Origin: DASZHA01 sp049644325 | GTDB taxonomy: Bacteria; Chloroflexota; Dormibacteria; DASZGP01 | Reading direction: 5' to 3' | Length of the DNA stretch: 45,884 nucleotides | Assembly (NCBI GenBank): GCA_049644325.1 | Contig: JBARRR010000107.1 | Coordinates: forward strand, 1 to 45,884 | Shown here: positions 30,976 through 40,780 of the stretch, piece by piece | How the letters are laid out: each line of letters opens with the position of its first letter | Numbering within the stretch: position 1 is the first letter of the stretch | Made by a program: the position numbers and the translations under genes | The notes under the pieces: model-generated | What the model was told of the DNA's origin: nothing | Databases searched by the model: none | What the model saw: only the letters and a program-made list of their open reading frames with translations

Positions 30976-32079
30976 ATGGCTGGGATCACCGAGACCGACG
31001 TCCTCCAGGCCCTCCAGGGCGTCGAGGACCCGGAGCTTCACAAGGACTTCGTGGAGCTGAACATGATCCGCGACGTGCAGGTCTCGGGTGGCGTCATCTC
31101 CGCGACCGTGATCCTGACCACGCCGGCGTGCCCGCTGAAGGACGAGATAAGCAGCAGGATTCGCAACGCCTTGATGGAGAGAATCCCGGGTGTCACCGCG
31201 GTCAACCTGGACTTCGGCTCCCAGGTCATGACCTTCAAGGGCGTCGGCGACAAGACCCCCATCGAGGGGGTCAAGAACGTGATCGCCGTCGGCGCCGGCA
31301 AGGGTGGTGTGGGCAAGTCCACGGTGGCCGCCAACCTGGCCCTGGCCCTGCGCAACTCGGGGGCCGCCGTGGGGCTGGTCGATGCCGACGTCTACGGTCC
31401 CAACCTGCCCACCATGATGGGCGCCAGCGGCACCCCGTATGGCGAGAACAACAAGATCATCCCGCTGGAGGCACACGGCATCAAGATCATGTCGATCGGG
31501 TTCCTGCTGCCGTCCGATCGACCGGTGATCTGGCGTGGCCCCATGATCGCGGGAACGCTCAAGCAGTTCCTCTACGACGTTGCCTGGGGCGACCTCGACT
31601 ACCTGGTCGTCGACCTCCCGCCTGGGACCGGCGACGCGCCGCTCACGCTGACGCAGAGCATCCCCATCACCGGCGCGGTGCTGGTGACGACGCCGCAGGA
31701 CGTGGCGGTGGAGGACGTGACCAAGGCAGCCTCGATGTTCACCACGCTGTCGGTCCAGATCCTGGGCGTGATCGAGAACATGAGCTACTTCCTCTGCCCC
31801 CACTGCGGCGAGCGCACCGACGTCTTCGACCACGGCGGCGGCCTGCGCCTGGCCGACAAGCTGGGCGTGCCCTTCATGGGCGAGGTGCCGCTGGATCCCA
31901 AGCTGCGGCTGGGTGGCGGCAGTGGCGTTCCGCTGATGGCGGCCGAGCCCGAATCCGAGCTGGGCAAGGTGTTCAACGGCGTCGCCGAGGCGGTCGCCGG
32001 CCGGGTCAGCGTGGCGGCGATGGTCTCCGCCGGCGGCCTCCCCTTCAAGCCCGGCCCCGGCTTCCAACCCATCTCCTAG
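30976..32079 (+). CDS. mrp: Mrp/NBP35-family Fe-S cluster carrier ATPase
   Basis: There are 367 residues from ATG 30976; the much longer upstream frame is a shadow of the previous gene. The N-terminal MIP18/DUF59-like domain (about 5-85) has QGVEDPELHKDFVELNMIRD and TTPACPLKDEI. The P-loop domain has the deviant Walker A GAGKGGVGKST (109-116, signature Lys109), LVDADVYGPNLP and VVDLPPGTGDAPL. The Cys274-x2-Cys277 pair (YFLCPHCGER) is the bridging Fe-S site. The protein is expected to bind and transfer [4Fe-4S] clusters as a homodimer in the cytoplasm. Its TAG stop forms part of the -10 box for the next gene. Confidence 0.93.
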   Translation: MAGITETDVLQALQGVEDPELHKDFVELNMIRDVQVSGGVISATVILTTPACPLKDEISSRIRNALMERIPGVTAVNLDFGSQVMTFKGVGDKTPIEGVKNVIAVGAGKGGVGKSTVAANLALALRNSGAAVGLVDADVYGPNLPTMMGASGTPYGENNKIIPLEAHGIKIMSIGFLLPSDRPVIWRGPMIAGTLKQFLYDVAWGDLDYLVVDLPPGTGDAPLTLTQSIPITGAVLVTTPQDVAVEDVTKAASMFTTLSVQILGVIENMSYFLCPHCGERTDVFDHGGGLRLADKLGVPFMGEVPLDPKLRLGGGSGVPLMAAEPESELGKVFNGVAEAVAGRVSVAAMVSAGGLPFKPGPGFQPIS

Positions 32080-32082
32080 CGT
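32077..32082 (+). promoter_or_regulatory. -10 box TAGCGT overlapping the mrp stop codon
   Basis: TAGCGT starts with the mrp TAG stop and ends 4 bases before GTG 32087. This spacing is shorter than in the other cases, so the call is tentative. Confidence 0.4.
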
Positions 32083-32086
32083 CAAG

Positions 32087-33250
32087 GTGAACCCCGGCCG
32101 GGCGGACATCGCCGCGCGGGCGGCCGAGCTCCATCGCGGCATCTTCGGCACCGACCCCGCCGCCGTTGCTGTCTCGCCGGGGCGGATCAACATCATCGGC
32201 GAGCACACCGACTACGCCGGCGGCCTCTGCCTCCCCGCGGCGATTGACCGCTACCTGGCCGTGGCGGTCAGCCAGGGCGAGCGCATCGAGGTCGCCAGCG
32301 AGCGTCATGACGACGTCGTCCGCGCCGACCCCGAATCCCTGGCACGCACTGGCGGCTGGGCAGATTACGCGCTGGGCGTGGTCGCCGAGCTGGGCACGGA
32401 GGGCCTGGCCGTCCCCGCCCGGATAGCGATCGCCTCCGACATCCCCGAGGGCTCCGGCCTGAGCAGCTCCGCCGCGCTCGGCGTGGCCGCCACCATGGCG
32501 GTGCTGGACCTTGCCGACCTGGTGGCCGAGCCGCTCGACGCCGGCCGGCTGGCACGCGCCGCCGAGAACAACTTCGTCGGCGTACCCAGCGGGCTCATGG
32601 ACCAGGCCGCCGTCGTCCTCGGCCGCAGGGACCATGCCCTCCTCTTCGACGCCGCAGTGGAGATCGGCGAGCTGGTGGCCCTCCCGGGTGAGATCGCCTG
32701 GCTGGTGATCCAGAGCGGCATCGAGCGCGAGCTGCGCGGAAGCGGGTACGCGGATCGCGCCGCCGAGGCGGTGGAGGCGCTCCGCCAGGCGCGGCAGATG
32801 AACAGCGAGCTGAAAAGCCTGTGCGACCTCGAACCCCGCGAGGTCGAGGCGCTGGCGCTGCCTGAGCCGCTGGGCCGGCGAGCGCGGCACATCGCCGGCG
32901 AGTGTATGCGGGTGCGGATGGCGGTGGCCTGCCTTGAGGCCGGCAACATCGAGGCCCTGGGCCAGCTGGTGCTGACCTCCCATCGCAGCCTGGCCCGGGA
33001 CTACGAGGTCAGCCTGCCGGAGCTGGACGAGATCGTGGAGGTGGCGGTCGACGCGGGCTGCCCGGGGGCGCGCGTGATGGGGGCCGGCTTTGGCGGCTCG
33101 GTCCTCGCGGTGGCGGCGGCGAGCGAGGCGGAGTCGATTGCCTCGAAGATCGAGGCCGGCCTCAAGGTCCCCGGCGCCGCCCGGCAGCGGGGTGGGGGAG
33201 CAGTTCATCGCCTGGCCGTGGGCGACGGCGCCGCCCTCGTCCAGCCGTAA
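32087..33250 (+). CDS. galK: Galactokinase (GHMP kinase)
   Basis: There are 387 residues from GTG 32087. It has the galactokinase signature GRINIIGEHTDYAGG near residue 33, the GHMP ATP-binding motif EGSGLSSSAALG near residue 125, the catalytic-Asp segment GVPSGLMDQAAVVLG and the third motif GARVMGAGFGGS near residue 330. It phosphorylates galactose (or a close sugar) at C1 for the Leloir pathway; no galT, galE or galM is in the window. It lies 7 bp after mrp and 13 bp before a GH2-like gene with its own -10 box. The sugar context is limited to that neighbour. Confidence 0.9.
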   Translation: MNPGRADIAARAAELHRGIFGTDPAAVAVSPGRINIIGEHTDYAGGLCLPAAIDRYLAVAVSQGERIEVASERHDDVVRADPESLARTGGWADYALGVVAELGTEGLAVPARIAIASDIPEGSGLSSSAALGVAATMAVLDLADLVAEPLDAGRLARAAENNFVGVPSGLMDQAAVVLGRRDHALLFDAAVEIGELVALPGEIAWLVIQSGIERELRGSGYADRAAEAVEALRQARQMNSELKSLCDLEPREVEALALPEPLGRRARHIAGECMRVRMAVACLEAGNIEALGQLVLTSHRSLARDYEVSLPELDEIVEVAVDAGCPGARVMGAGFGGSVLAVAAASEAESIASKIEAGLKVPGAARQRGGGAVHRLAVGDGAALVQP

Positions 33251-33251
33251 G

Positions 33252-33257
33252 TACACT
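33252..33257 (+). promoter_or_regulatory. -10 box TACACT for leaderless gene 33264
   Basis: TACACT ends 6 bases before GTG 33264 and selects this start over the longer frame at 33090, which is a shadow of galK. Confidence 0.65.
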
Positions 33258-33263
33258 CTGCCG

Positions 33264-34943
33264 GTGGCCTCCGACTGCCTCCTCCTGACGTTGCCTCAGG
33301 GACTTGACCGGCAGCGGGTCAACGGTTGGCGGCGCCAGCTCTTCGACCTCGGTGAGGGAGAGGAGCAGGGATACCACCGGGTCGCCACGCCGGCGGGTGA
33401 GTGGCACCCCGACGAGTCCCTGACGGTCCGCGGCGGCCCGGAGGCGACCTCCGTCTGGTTCCGCGCCGAATTCGCCCGCCCAGGCTGGGGAGAGCGCACC
33501 GTGCTTCGCTTTGACGGCGCCTTCCTGGCTGTCAATGTCTGGCTCAACGGCCGGCTGCTGGGCAGCCATTACGGCTACCCGGGGTCGTTCGGCTTCGACA
33601 TCTCGTCGTACCTGGAGGCGACCAACATCGTGGCCGTCTGCGTCCAGGCCAACGGCGACCCCGGGCACCTGCCGGCGCCGCTCAGCCACCTGCAGGACGA
33701 CGGCGGGCTCTGGTGGCCACTGGGGGTCATCGGCCGCGTCTGGCTGGAGCGCACCGGCAACGTCATCGTGCAGTCGCTGGAGTCCAACTGGCACCTGACC
33801 CCGGGCCTCGCCGAGGCCAGCATCAAGACGGCGCTGACCAACCTAGACGGCCGTGAGATGCAGGTCACCGTGGGCTGGCAGATGCTGACGCCGGAGAGCG
33901 ACACGCCCCTGGTTCGCTGGCGCCGGCCGGCGCGGCTGCGCAGCGGCGAGAGCATCAACCTGGAAACGCGCGTCGCGGTCGACCGCCCCCAGCTGTGGTG
34001 GCCCTGGACCCTCGGCGACCAGCCGCTGTACACGCTGGTCGCTCAGGTCGAGGTTGACGGCCGCCGCAGTACCGTGACGACGAGGCGGGTGGGCATCCGC
34101 GAGATCGACCTCGAACCCTCCGCCGGGGGCATGGCATGGACCATCAACGGCCGTCGTCACTTCCCGCGTGGCGCCGTCCTGCCGCCCCTGCCACCGGGCG
34201 AGAGCGCCGACCCGATTGGCGCCTGGCGGCTGGCCGGGCTCGACCTGGCGCTCTCTCGTGGCCAGGTCCCCAGCGACCGCACCGCCGACTCGGCCGACAG
34301 CGCCGGTGTGCTGCTGGTCGTCGACCCGCCGGCGTTCCTGGCCGGGGAGGGCGACGAGCTTGCCCACCGGGACCACATGAAGGAGGCCATCGGCGTGATC
34401 GCGCCCCACGCCAGCGCCGCCGTGCTGCTGCAGCGAACCGGCGGATCGCCCGGCGACGTCATGGGTGGCGCCACCGCCGGCGACGAACCGTACTTCCTAT
34501 CTGGCGCGGCCCGCGCCGAGGTCGAGGCCGTGCGGCGGGCCAAGTTCCAGCCGCTGACAGCGCTGGTGTTGCGCCAGCTGCCAGACCTCGACGAGGCGGA
34601 GGGTGCGCTGGCGGCGACCACGGTGCTGGCCGATTGGCACCGCCTCGCCGGCGGCGACGCGGTCAGGCTGCGCTTCCACGTGATCAACGACGACGTCGCC
34701 ACCAACGGGCGCGGGCTGGTCCGCTGGCGGCTCCGGGCGCTGGAGCCAACCGGCTGGCTGCCCTTCGTCCGCGACCGCAGCGGCCAGGTCCCCGTCCTGA
34801 TCCCAGCACCGGACCAGCCGGCCGCGGTCTACGACGCCGAGGTCAACATGCCGGCGGACAAGGGCACCATGCTGTTGGAGCTGGGCCTGGAGCAGGAGGG
34901 CGAATTGCTCTCCTACCTGGAGTACGAAATCGAGCCCGACTAG
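33264..34943 (+). CDS. GH2-like carbohydrate-binding protein without an evident catalytic barrel
   Basis: The protein has 559 residues. The N-terminal jelly roll (about 1-165) has GH2 sugar-binding hallmarks (LRFDGAFLAVNVWLNGRLLG, SHYGYPGSFGFDISSYL, DDGGLWWPLGVIGRVWL). It is followed by an Ig-like domain (about 170-285) and the usual barrel entry VGIREIDLEPSAGGMAWTIN. From there the sequence is short. Where active beta-mannosidases/galactosidases have the Asn-Glu acid/base motif, it reads AAVLLQRTGGSPGD, and no second Glu motif is visible. The C-terminus (about 440-555) is another beta domain. There is no signal peptide. It may bind or sense a glycoside rather than cleave it. Its stop shares CTAG with the convergent CBS gene. 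Confidence 0.75.
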   Translation: MASDCLLLTLPQGLDRQRVNGWRRQLFDLGEGEEQGYHRVATPAGEWHPDESLTVRGGPEATSVWFRAEFARPGWGERTVLRFDGAFLAVNVWLNGRLLGSHYGYPGSFGFDISSYLEATNIVAVCVQANGDPGHLPAPLSHLQDDGGLWWPLGVIGRVWLERTGNVIVQSLESNWHLTPGLAEASIKTALTNLDGREMQVTVGWQMLTPESDTPLVRWRRPARLRSGESINLETRVAVDRPQLWWPWTLGDQPLYTLVAQVEVDGRRSTVTTRRVGIREIDLEPSAGGMAWTINGRRHFPRGAVLPPLPPGESADPIGAWRLAGLDLALSRGQVPSDRTADSADSAGVLLVVDPPAFLAGEGDELAHRDHMKEAIGVIAPHASAAVLLQRTGGSPGDVMGGATAGDEPYFLSGAARAEVEAVRRAKFQPLTALVLRQLPDLDEAEGALAATTVLADWHRLAGGDAVRLRFHVINDDVATNGRGLVRWRLRALEPTGWLPFVRDRSGQVPVLIPAPDQPAAVYDAEVNMPADKGTMLLELGLEQEGELLSYLEYEIEPD

Positions 34944-35488
34944 TCCTCGGTGACGCTGACGAAGTGCTCCCGTGGGGCGCCGCACTGAGGGCACTTGTCG
35001 GGAGGGTTCTCGGCGTTCTGTTCCAGGTAGCCGCAGTCGTCGCACTTCCACAGCAGCTCCATGGCCACCGAGCGGGTCTCCGGCACCGCGCCGGACTTGA
35101 CCGCCTTGAGCTCGTGGCCGAGGTCCTCGGCCTGGACGATACCGCCGGCCATGCCCCGGATCAGGTCGCGCTGGCTGATCACGCCCACCACCGCCTGGCC
35201 GCTCACTACCGGGATGCGCTTGATCTTCTTGGTGGTGAGGATGTCAGCGACCTCCTTCAGGCTCATCTCCTGCGTCGCGGTCAACGGCGTGGTGGTCATG
35301 ATGTCGGCCACCGTCTCGCCACTCTTGCCAATCACGTCGGACTCGCTGACCACGCCCACCAGGCGTCCCTCGGCGGTCACGGGGAGGCTCGAGACGTCCT
35401 TCTCGGCCAGCACCCTGGCCAGCTCCTCGAGGCTGGCGTCCGGCTTGATGGTGGTGACCTCGTGGGTCATCAGGTCGCCTACCCTCAT
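34940..35488 (-). CDS. Tandem CBS-domain protein with C-terminal rubredoxin-like zinc ribbon
   Basis: The protein has 182 residues. Two CBS motifs form a Bateman module: about 1-58 (MRVGDLMTHEVTTIKPDASL, then LVGVVSESDVIG) and about 60-115 (VADIMTTTPLTATQEMSLKE, then VVGVISQRDLIRG). After a linker, a ribbon reads LWKCDDCGYLEQNAENPPDK then CPQCGAPREHF, with Cys-x2-Cys pairs typical of rubrerythrin-type rubredoxin domains. It probably senses adenine nucleotides and binds Zn or Fe. ATG 35488 has a TAGGAT box 6 bases upstream. A paralogue with a different ribbon is at 40247-40774. Confidence 0.88.
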   Translation of the reverse strand: MRVGDLMTHEVTTIKPDASLEELARVLAEKDVSSLPVTAEGRLVGVVSESDVIGKSGETVADIMTTTPLTATQEMSLKEVADILTTKKIKRIPVVSGQAVVGVISQRDLIRGMAGGIVQAEDLGHELKAVKSGAVPETRSVAMELLWKCDDCGYLEQNAENPPDKCPQCGAPREHFVSVTED

Positions 35489-35494
35489 GCGCGC

Positions 35495-35500
35495 ATCCTA
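35495..35500 (-). promoter_or_regulatory. -10 box TAGGAT for leaderless CBS gene
   Basis: On the minus strand TAGGAT ends 6 bases before ATG 35488. It lies in the 26-bp gap after the upstream gene's stop. Confidence 0.6.
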
Positions 35501-35514
35501 CAGACAGCCGCGCC

Positions 35515-35991
35515 TCAGCGGGCGCGTTTCTCCAGCTGGCGGATGATGATCGGGATTGCGGTGGTGGCGGCGGTCTTGAGCGCCGTGCTCACGATCTTTT
35601 CGCGCATCGGCTCGCGGTCCTGCAGGTCAAGCTCCTTCTTCAGCTCCTGGCGAAGCTCGGCCTTGATGCGCTCCCGCGTGTCGTCAGCCATATTCTCGAC
35701 CGCCACCTCAGCCTTCTTGACGGTTTGCTCCGGGTGGGCGGCGGCCTTCCCCACTGCCTCGGCGCGGCCCCTCAGGCTGCGCCGCCGGCGCCGGCGGCGT
35801 GCCGCCATCGTCGCCACCGCGACGGTGCCAACCACCACCACGCCGACGCCGACCGCGGTCACGGTGATCGCGATGCGGCGCGCCTGGCGGAGCCTGGGCA
35901 CCACCTGCTGCTTGACGTCGAGGATCCGCTCACCCATGTGGGCGCGCAGCTCCTCTATTTCGTGATTAGTCTGATCTGCGCTTTCACCCAT
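35515..35991 (-). CDS. Small membrane protein with DUF3618-like N-terminus
   Basis: The protein has 158 residues. An N-terminal amphipathic segment (NHEIEELRAHMGERILDVKQ) resembles the DUF3618 start. One membrane helix (about 42-62, ITVTAVGVGVVVVGTVAVAT) follows and then a strongly basic ARRRRRRR stretch. The rest is a charged helix region (AEVAVENMADDTRERIKAEL onwards) and an amphipathic C-terminus with ALKTAATTAIPIIIRQLEK. It overlaps the preceding holin-like gene by 37 bases, so they are cotranscribed. In actinobacteria DUF3618 and Hol-X genes sit together in envelope-stress clusters, but the function is unknown. Confidence 0.72.
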   Translation of the reverse strand: MGESADQTNHEIEELRAHMGERILDVKQQVVPRLRQARRIAITVTAVGVGVVVVGTVAVATMAARRRRRRRSLRGRAEAVGKAAAHPEQTVKKAEVAVENMADDTRERIKAELRQELKKELDLQDREPMREKIVSTALKTAATTAIPIIIRQLEKRAR

Positions 35992-36362
35992 TCCAGGTCT
36001 TCCTTGATTGACTGGATCGTCTTCTCTGGCGGCTCGATCTTGATCCGCGCCCGGCCCACGAGGAAGAGGGTCACCGCCACGATCACCCAGAACGCCGCCA
36101 GGAGCAGGGCGTTGAGCCAGGTCGGCAGCGGCACCGCTTCCACCAGCGTCACCTGCAGGAAGATGACCGCAAACAGAACCCCCATCGCGGCCGTCGCGAT
36201 GAGGCCGATGGCGATGGCGTTGCGGATGGCGAGCTCCTTGAGCTCCAGCTGCAACAGCTCGATCTCGAGCTGGACCAGTCGCTGGACGTCATCGACGAGC
36301 TCGGTGACGGTTCCTGTGATCCCTTCCCGTGGCATTGGGTGCGGATAGCGCCGCTCGGCCAT
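35955..36362 (-). CDS. Phage-holin-superfamily-III/DUF1469-like membrane protein
   Basis: The protein has 135 residues. It has a cytoplasmic N-terminal helix (VTELVDDVQRLVQLEIELLQ, then LELKELAIRNA), two membrane helices (about 50-75, AIAIGLIATAAMGVLFAVIF, and about 84-104, WLNALLLAAFWVIVAVTLFL) and a charged C-terminal tail (PPEKTIQSIKEDLEWVKAQI). This is the Hol-X/DUF1469 layout found in many non-phage chromosomal loci. No phage genes are nearby. ATG 36362 has a TAACAT box 6 bases upstream. It forms a two-gene operon with the DUF3618-like gene. Confidence 0.83.
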   Translation of the reverse strand: MAERRYPHPMPREGITGTVTELVDDVQRLVQLEIELLQLELKELAIRNAIAIGLIATAAMGVLFAVIFLQVTLVEAVPLPTWLNALLLAAFWVIVAVTLFLVGRARIKIEPPEKTIQSIKEDLEWVKAQIRLITK

Positions 36363-36368
36363 CGGGTG

Positions 36369-36374
36369 ATGTTA
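36369..36374 (-). promoter_or_regulatory. -10 box TAACAT for leaderless holin-like gene
   Basis: On the minus strand TAACAT ends 6 bases before ATG 36362. Confidence 0.6.
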
Positions 36375-36453
36375 GCCGATCTACGGCGACTCGCCCGATC
36401 CGGTTCTCAGCAATCGATGCGTAATCATCCTGTAACGAGAACGTCACCGCAGG

Positions 36454-36482
36454 TTGTTGCCTGGGAAGGCCCGATGTAGTGT
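36454..36482 (+). promoter_or_regulatory. Promoter TTGTTG-N17-TAGTGT for gene 36496
   Basis: TTGTTG (36454-36459) and TAGTGT (36477-36482) are 17 bases apart, and ATG 36496 follows 13 bases after the -10. The leader would be only about 6 bases. Confidence 0.55.
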
Positions 36483-36495
36483 CGGGGCCTAGGCC

Positions 36496-36885
36496 ATGAC
36501 CACCCACGCACAATCTCCCGCCAAGACCAACCTCGACGTCATGTGGCGACGTTTCAAGTCTTCCCGCGCCCAGGTGCTGAGCACCTGGGTCGAAGCCGAG
36601 CGCGCCATGGCCCTGGCCAACCGTGAGCGCGGCGCCAGCGGGCCCTCCGGCGACCGGCTGCTGGCTGCCGAAGCCGCTCTCCAGGGCGCCATCGTTGACT
36701 TTGCCGCCACCCAGGATGGCATTCGCGACCCGATGCCGGTGGCGCTGGCCCTCTTGCGCAAGGCGGAGGCGGAGCTCTTCGAGGATCCGCCCGACCTGCG
36801 TAGGCCGGCCGGCGGCGGCGACCGTCGCAAGACCATGCGCCGGGGCACCGGCGACCGGCGCAGCCGCGCCAACCGCCCCAACTAA
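36496..36885 (+). CDS. 129-residue basic hypothetical protein
   Basis: ATG 36496 lies just after a two-box promoter. The first about 90 residues are helical and mixed-charge (DVMWRRFKSSRAQVLSTWVE, LLAAEAALQGAIVDFAATQD, MPVALALLRKAEAELF). The last about 30 are very basic and Gly/Arg-rich (GGGDRRKTMRRGTGDRRSRA), as in nucleic-acid- or membrane-surface-binding tails. There are no cysteines and no membrane helix. I recognise no family. Its stop lies 4 bp from that of the convergent DUF255 gene. Confidence 0.6.
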   Translation: MTTHAQSPAKTNLDVMWRRFKSSRAQVLSTWVEAERAMALANRERGASGPSGDRLLAAEAALQGAIVDFAATQDGIRDPMPVALALLRKAEAELFEDPPDLRRPAGGGDRRKTMRRGTGDRRSRANRPN

Positions 36886-36889
36886 CGCG

Positions 36890-38959
<2,070 letters not shown>

Positions 38960-38966
38960 GCCGGGG

Positions 38967-38972
38967 AGTCTA
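38967..38972 (-). promoter_or_regulatory. -10 box TAGACT for leaderless DUF255 gene
   Basis: On the minus strand TAGACT ends 7 bases before GTG 38959, within the 31-bp gap after the VIT1-like gene. Confidence 0.6.
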
Positions 38973-38990
38973 GCGCCACCTGCAGCCCCT

Positions 38991-40166
38991 TCAGCTCACG
39001 TGGAAGAAGAACCCCACGACGTAGGTGACGGCCCCGACCACGATGCCGGCCACGGTCATCTCCAGGCCTGACGCCCACCACTTGCGCAGCGTGAACAGCG
39101 CCTTGGCGGCGCCGACGGCGAAGTGCGCCACGATCGAGACCACGCCGGCGGAGACGATGGCTGCCTCACCGGTGAGGAAGAAGAAGGGGATGACCGGGAT
39201 GATGGCGCCCACCGCGGTGGAGATCAGCGCGGCCAGGCCTGCCTGGACGGGGTTCCCGGTGGGGTTGACGGGCAGGCCGAGCTCCTCCTGGGCCATGGCG
39301 TCGAGGAGGGCCTTGGGATTCTGAGCGACGCGGTCGGCCAAAAGCTTGGCCTCGGCTTCGGAAAGCCCCTTGAGCTGGTAGAAGAGCTCCAGCTCCTTGC
39401 GCTCCTCCTCGGGGTCGTCCTCGATCTCCTCGCGTTCGCGATGGATCTGGGCCTGGTAGAGCTCGTTCTCCGACCGTGTGGCCAGGAACGCGCCTGAGCC
39501 CATCGAGACCGCGGACGCGATGGCGCCGCCGAGCCCGGCGAGGAGCACCACGTGGCTGCCATTGGTAGCCGAGGAGGTGAAGGCGACGATGCCGAAGACC
39601 GCGGCCAGCCCGTCGTTGGCGCCATAGACCGCCCCGCTGACCCAGCTGCCTCCGCCCTGCCGATGCCAGGTTTCGCGGCTGAGGATGCGGTCCAGCGCCG
39701 TCTGCACGTTGCGCTGGGGCTGCTTGGTGGGGCTGACCCCCTGAAGCAGGGCGCGGAGGGCGGCGGCATGCTCGGCATCCTCGGCGCTGATCTCGGCCAG
39801 CAGCACGTCGGTGTCGCTGTCGCCCGTCATCTCCGCGTGGGCCCCGGTCAGGCGCCGCTCCTCCGCCTCCTGGTGCGCGATGACGGCGTCAACAGGCGCA
39901 AAGCGCAGGCTCAGGTCAAGTGAGCGGGGCAGGCGCACGCTGCTCCGCTCGGGCACCCTGGTCCCCATCTCGTCCAGCCGTTTGGCCCACTTCTGTGCGT
40001 GGCGGTCCTCGGTTTCGGCGAGCTCGGCCAGCACCTTCTTGCGCTTCTCGTCGGCTTCGCGGTCGGCCAGCCGGCGGTAGATCGTCGCCGCCTGGACCTC
40101 CTCCTGCCAGTTTTCGAGCAGGCGGCGCTTGATCGCCTCGGTACCCCGGGTGCCAGTGTCGGCCAT
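38991..40166 (-). CDS. Ferritin-like domain fused to VIT1/CCC1 iron/manganese transporter
   Basis: The protein has 391 residues. The N-terminal ferritin-like four-helix part (about 1-160) has di-iron-type Glu and ExxH motifs in ENWQEEVQAATIYRRLADRE, ETEDRHAQKW, AHQEAEERRL and SAEDAEHAAAL. The C-terminal VIT1 domain (about 165-391) has SWVSGAVYGANDGLAAVFGI, the MGSGAFLATRSENELYQAQI segment with a long cytoplasmic metal-binding helix insert (EREEIEDDPEEERKELELFY), and three late membrane helices. It is expected to oxidise or bind Fe2+ and export Fe/Mn from the cytoplasm. ATG 40166 has a TAAGGT box 6 bases upstream. Confidence 0.92.
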   Translation of the reverse strand: MADTGTRGTEAIKRRLLENWQEEVQAATIYRRLADREADEKRKKVLAELAETEDRHAQKWAKRLDEMGTRVPERSSVRLPRSLDLSLRFAPVDAVIAHQEAEERRLTGAHAEMTGDSDTDVLLAEISAEDAEHAAALRALLQGVSPTKQPQRNVQTALDRILSRETWHRQGGGSWVSGAVYGANDGLAAVFGIVAFTSSATNGSHVVLLAGLGGAIASAVSMGSGAFLATRSENELYQAQIHREREEIEDDPEEERKELELFYQLKGLSEAEAKLLADRVAQNPKALLDAMAQEELGLPVNPTGNPVQAGLAALISTAVGAIIPVIPFFFLTGEAAIVSAGVVSIVAHFAVGAAKALFTLRKWWASGLEMTVAGIVVGAVTYVVGFFFHVS

Positions 40167-40172
40167 ACAGCA

Positions 40173-40178
40173 ACCTTA
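40173..40178 (-). promoter_or_regulatory. -10 box TAAGGT for leaderless VIT1-like gene
   Basis: On the minus strand TAAGGT ends 6 bases before ATG 40166. It lies in the 80-bp divergent gap with the second CBS gene. Confidence 0.6.
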
Positions 40179-40231
40179 ACCCGGTCGCGTCGCGTGCTCT
40201 TCTGCGCCCGATCCGAGGTCTCGGGAAGTGC

Positions 40232-40237
40232 TATCTT
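40232..40237 (+). promoter_or_regulatory. -10 box TATCTT for CBS gene 40247
   Basis: TATCTT ends 9 bases before ATG 40247, giving a leader of about two or three bases at most. Confidence 0.5.
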
Positions 40238-40246
40238 CGCCCTGCG

Positions 40247-40774
40247 ATGGAGAAGAACCAGGGGGCGGCTGCCCCCGCGGAGCATTTGCACGATTCCCCG
40301 GCCCAGGTCACGCCCGAAACCCTGGTCGGCGAGATCATGACGCGCAACGTTCTGACTGCCAAGGCGGACCAGGCGGTGGTGGACATCGTGCAGCTGATGG
40401 CCAAGAACCGGATCACGGGGCTGCCCGTGGTCGACGATGCCAACCACCTCCTCGGCGTTGTCAGCGAGTCCGACATCATCGGCAAGGCGGGCGACACCGT
40501 CGGCGACATCATGACCAACGGGTCCTGGACCGTCGGCGAGGACACGCCCCTGGGCGAAGCGGCCGAGCTGCTGCTCCGCCGGCGCATCCGCCGCCTGCCG
40601 GTCATCAAGGGCGACAACGAGCTGGTCGGCCTGGTCTCGCGCAGCGACCTGATCAGCTTCTTTGCCACCCATGTCTGGACCTGCTCCTGGTGTGGCAAGG
40701 GTTATCGCGGCTTCTACGCCCCCTCCTCGTGCAACAACTGCGGCGGCGAGACCTTCACCATCAAGGCCCCCTGA
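40247..40774 (+). CDS. Tandem CBS-domain protein with C-terminal zinc ribbon
   Basis: The protein has 175 residues. After a disordered 20-residue start come two CBS motifs: about 26-80 (LVGEIMTRNVLTAKADQAVV, LLGVVSESDIIGK) and about 82-140 (VGDIMTNGSWTVGEDTPLGE, LVGLVSRSDLISF). The C-terminal 35 residues form a four-Cys ribbon (TCSWCGKGYRGFYAPSSC, then NNCGG). It is clearly related to the 34940-35488 protein in the CBS part (SESD-x-IGK-x-G-x-TV-x-DIM) but has a different ribbon. The likely role is nucleotide-responsive regulation of an unidentified partner. It is divergent from the iron transporter gene and 6 bp upstream of citrate synthase. Confidence 0.88.
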   Translation: MEKNQGAAAPAEHLHDSPAQVTPETLVGEIMTRNVLTAKADQAVVDIVQLMAKNRITGLPVVDDANHLLGVVSESDIIGKAGDTVGDIMTNGSWTVGEDTPLGEAAELLLRRRIRRLPVIKGDNELVGLVSRSDLISFFATHVWTCSWCGKGYRGFYAPSSCNNCGGETFTIKAP

Positions 40775-40780
40775 CCTGAC

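Noticed and set aside
33090..33263. N-terminal extension of the GH2-like gene
   Set aside because: These codons are Arg/Ser-rich and lie inside galK in another frame. The TACACT box and GTG 33264 give a better start.
35955..36362. Holin-like gene as sign of a prophage
   Set aside because: No lysin, terminase, capsid or integrase genes are nearby; the DUF1469/Hol-X type is usually chromosomal.
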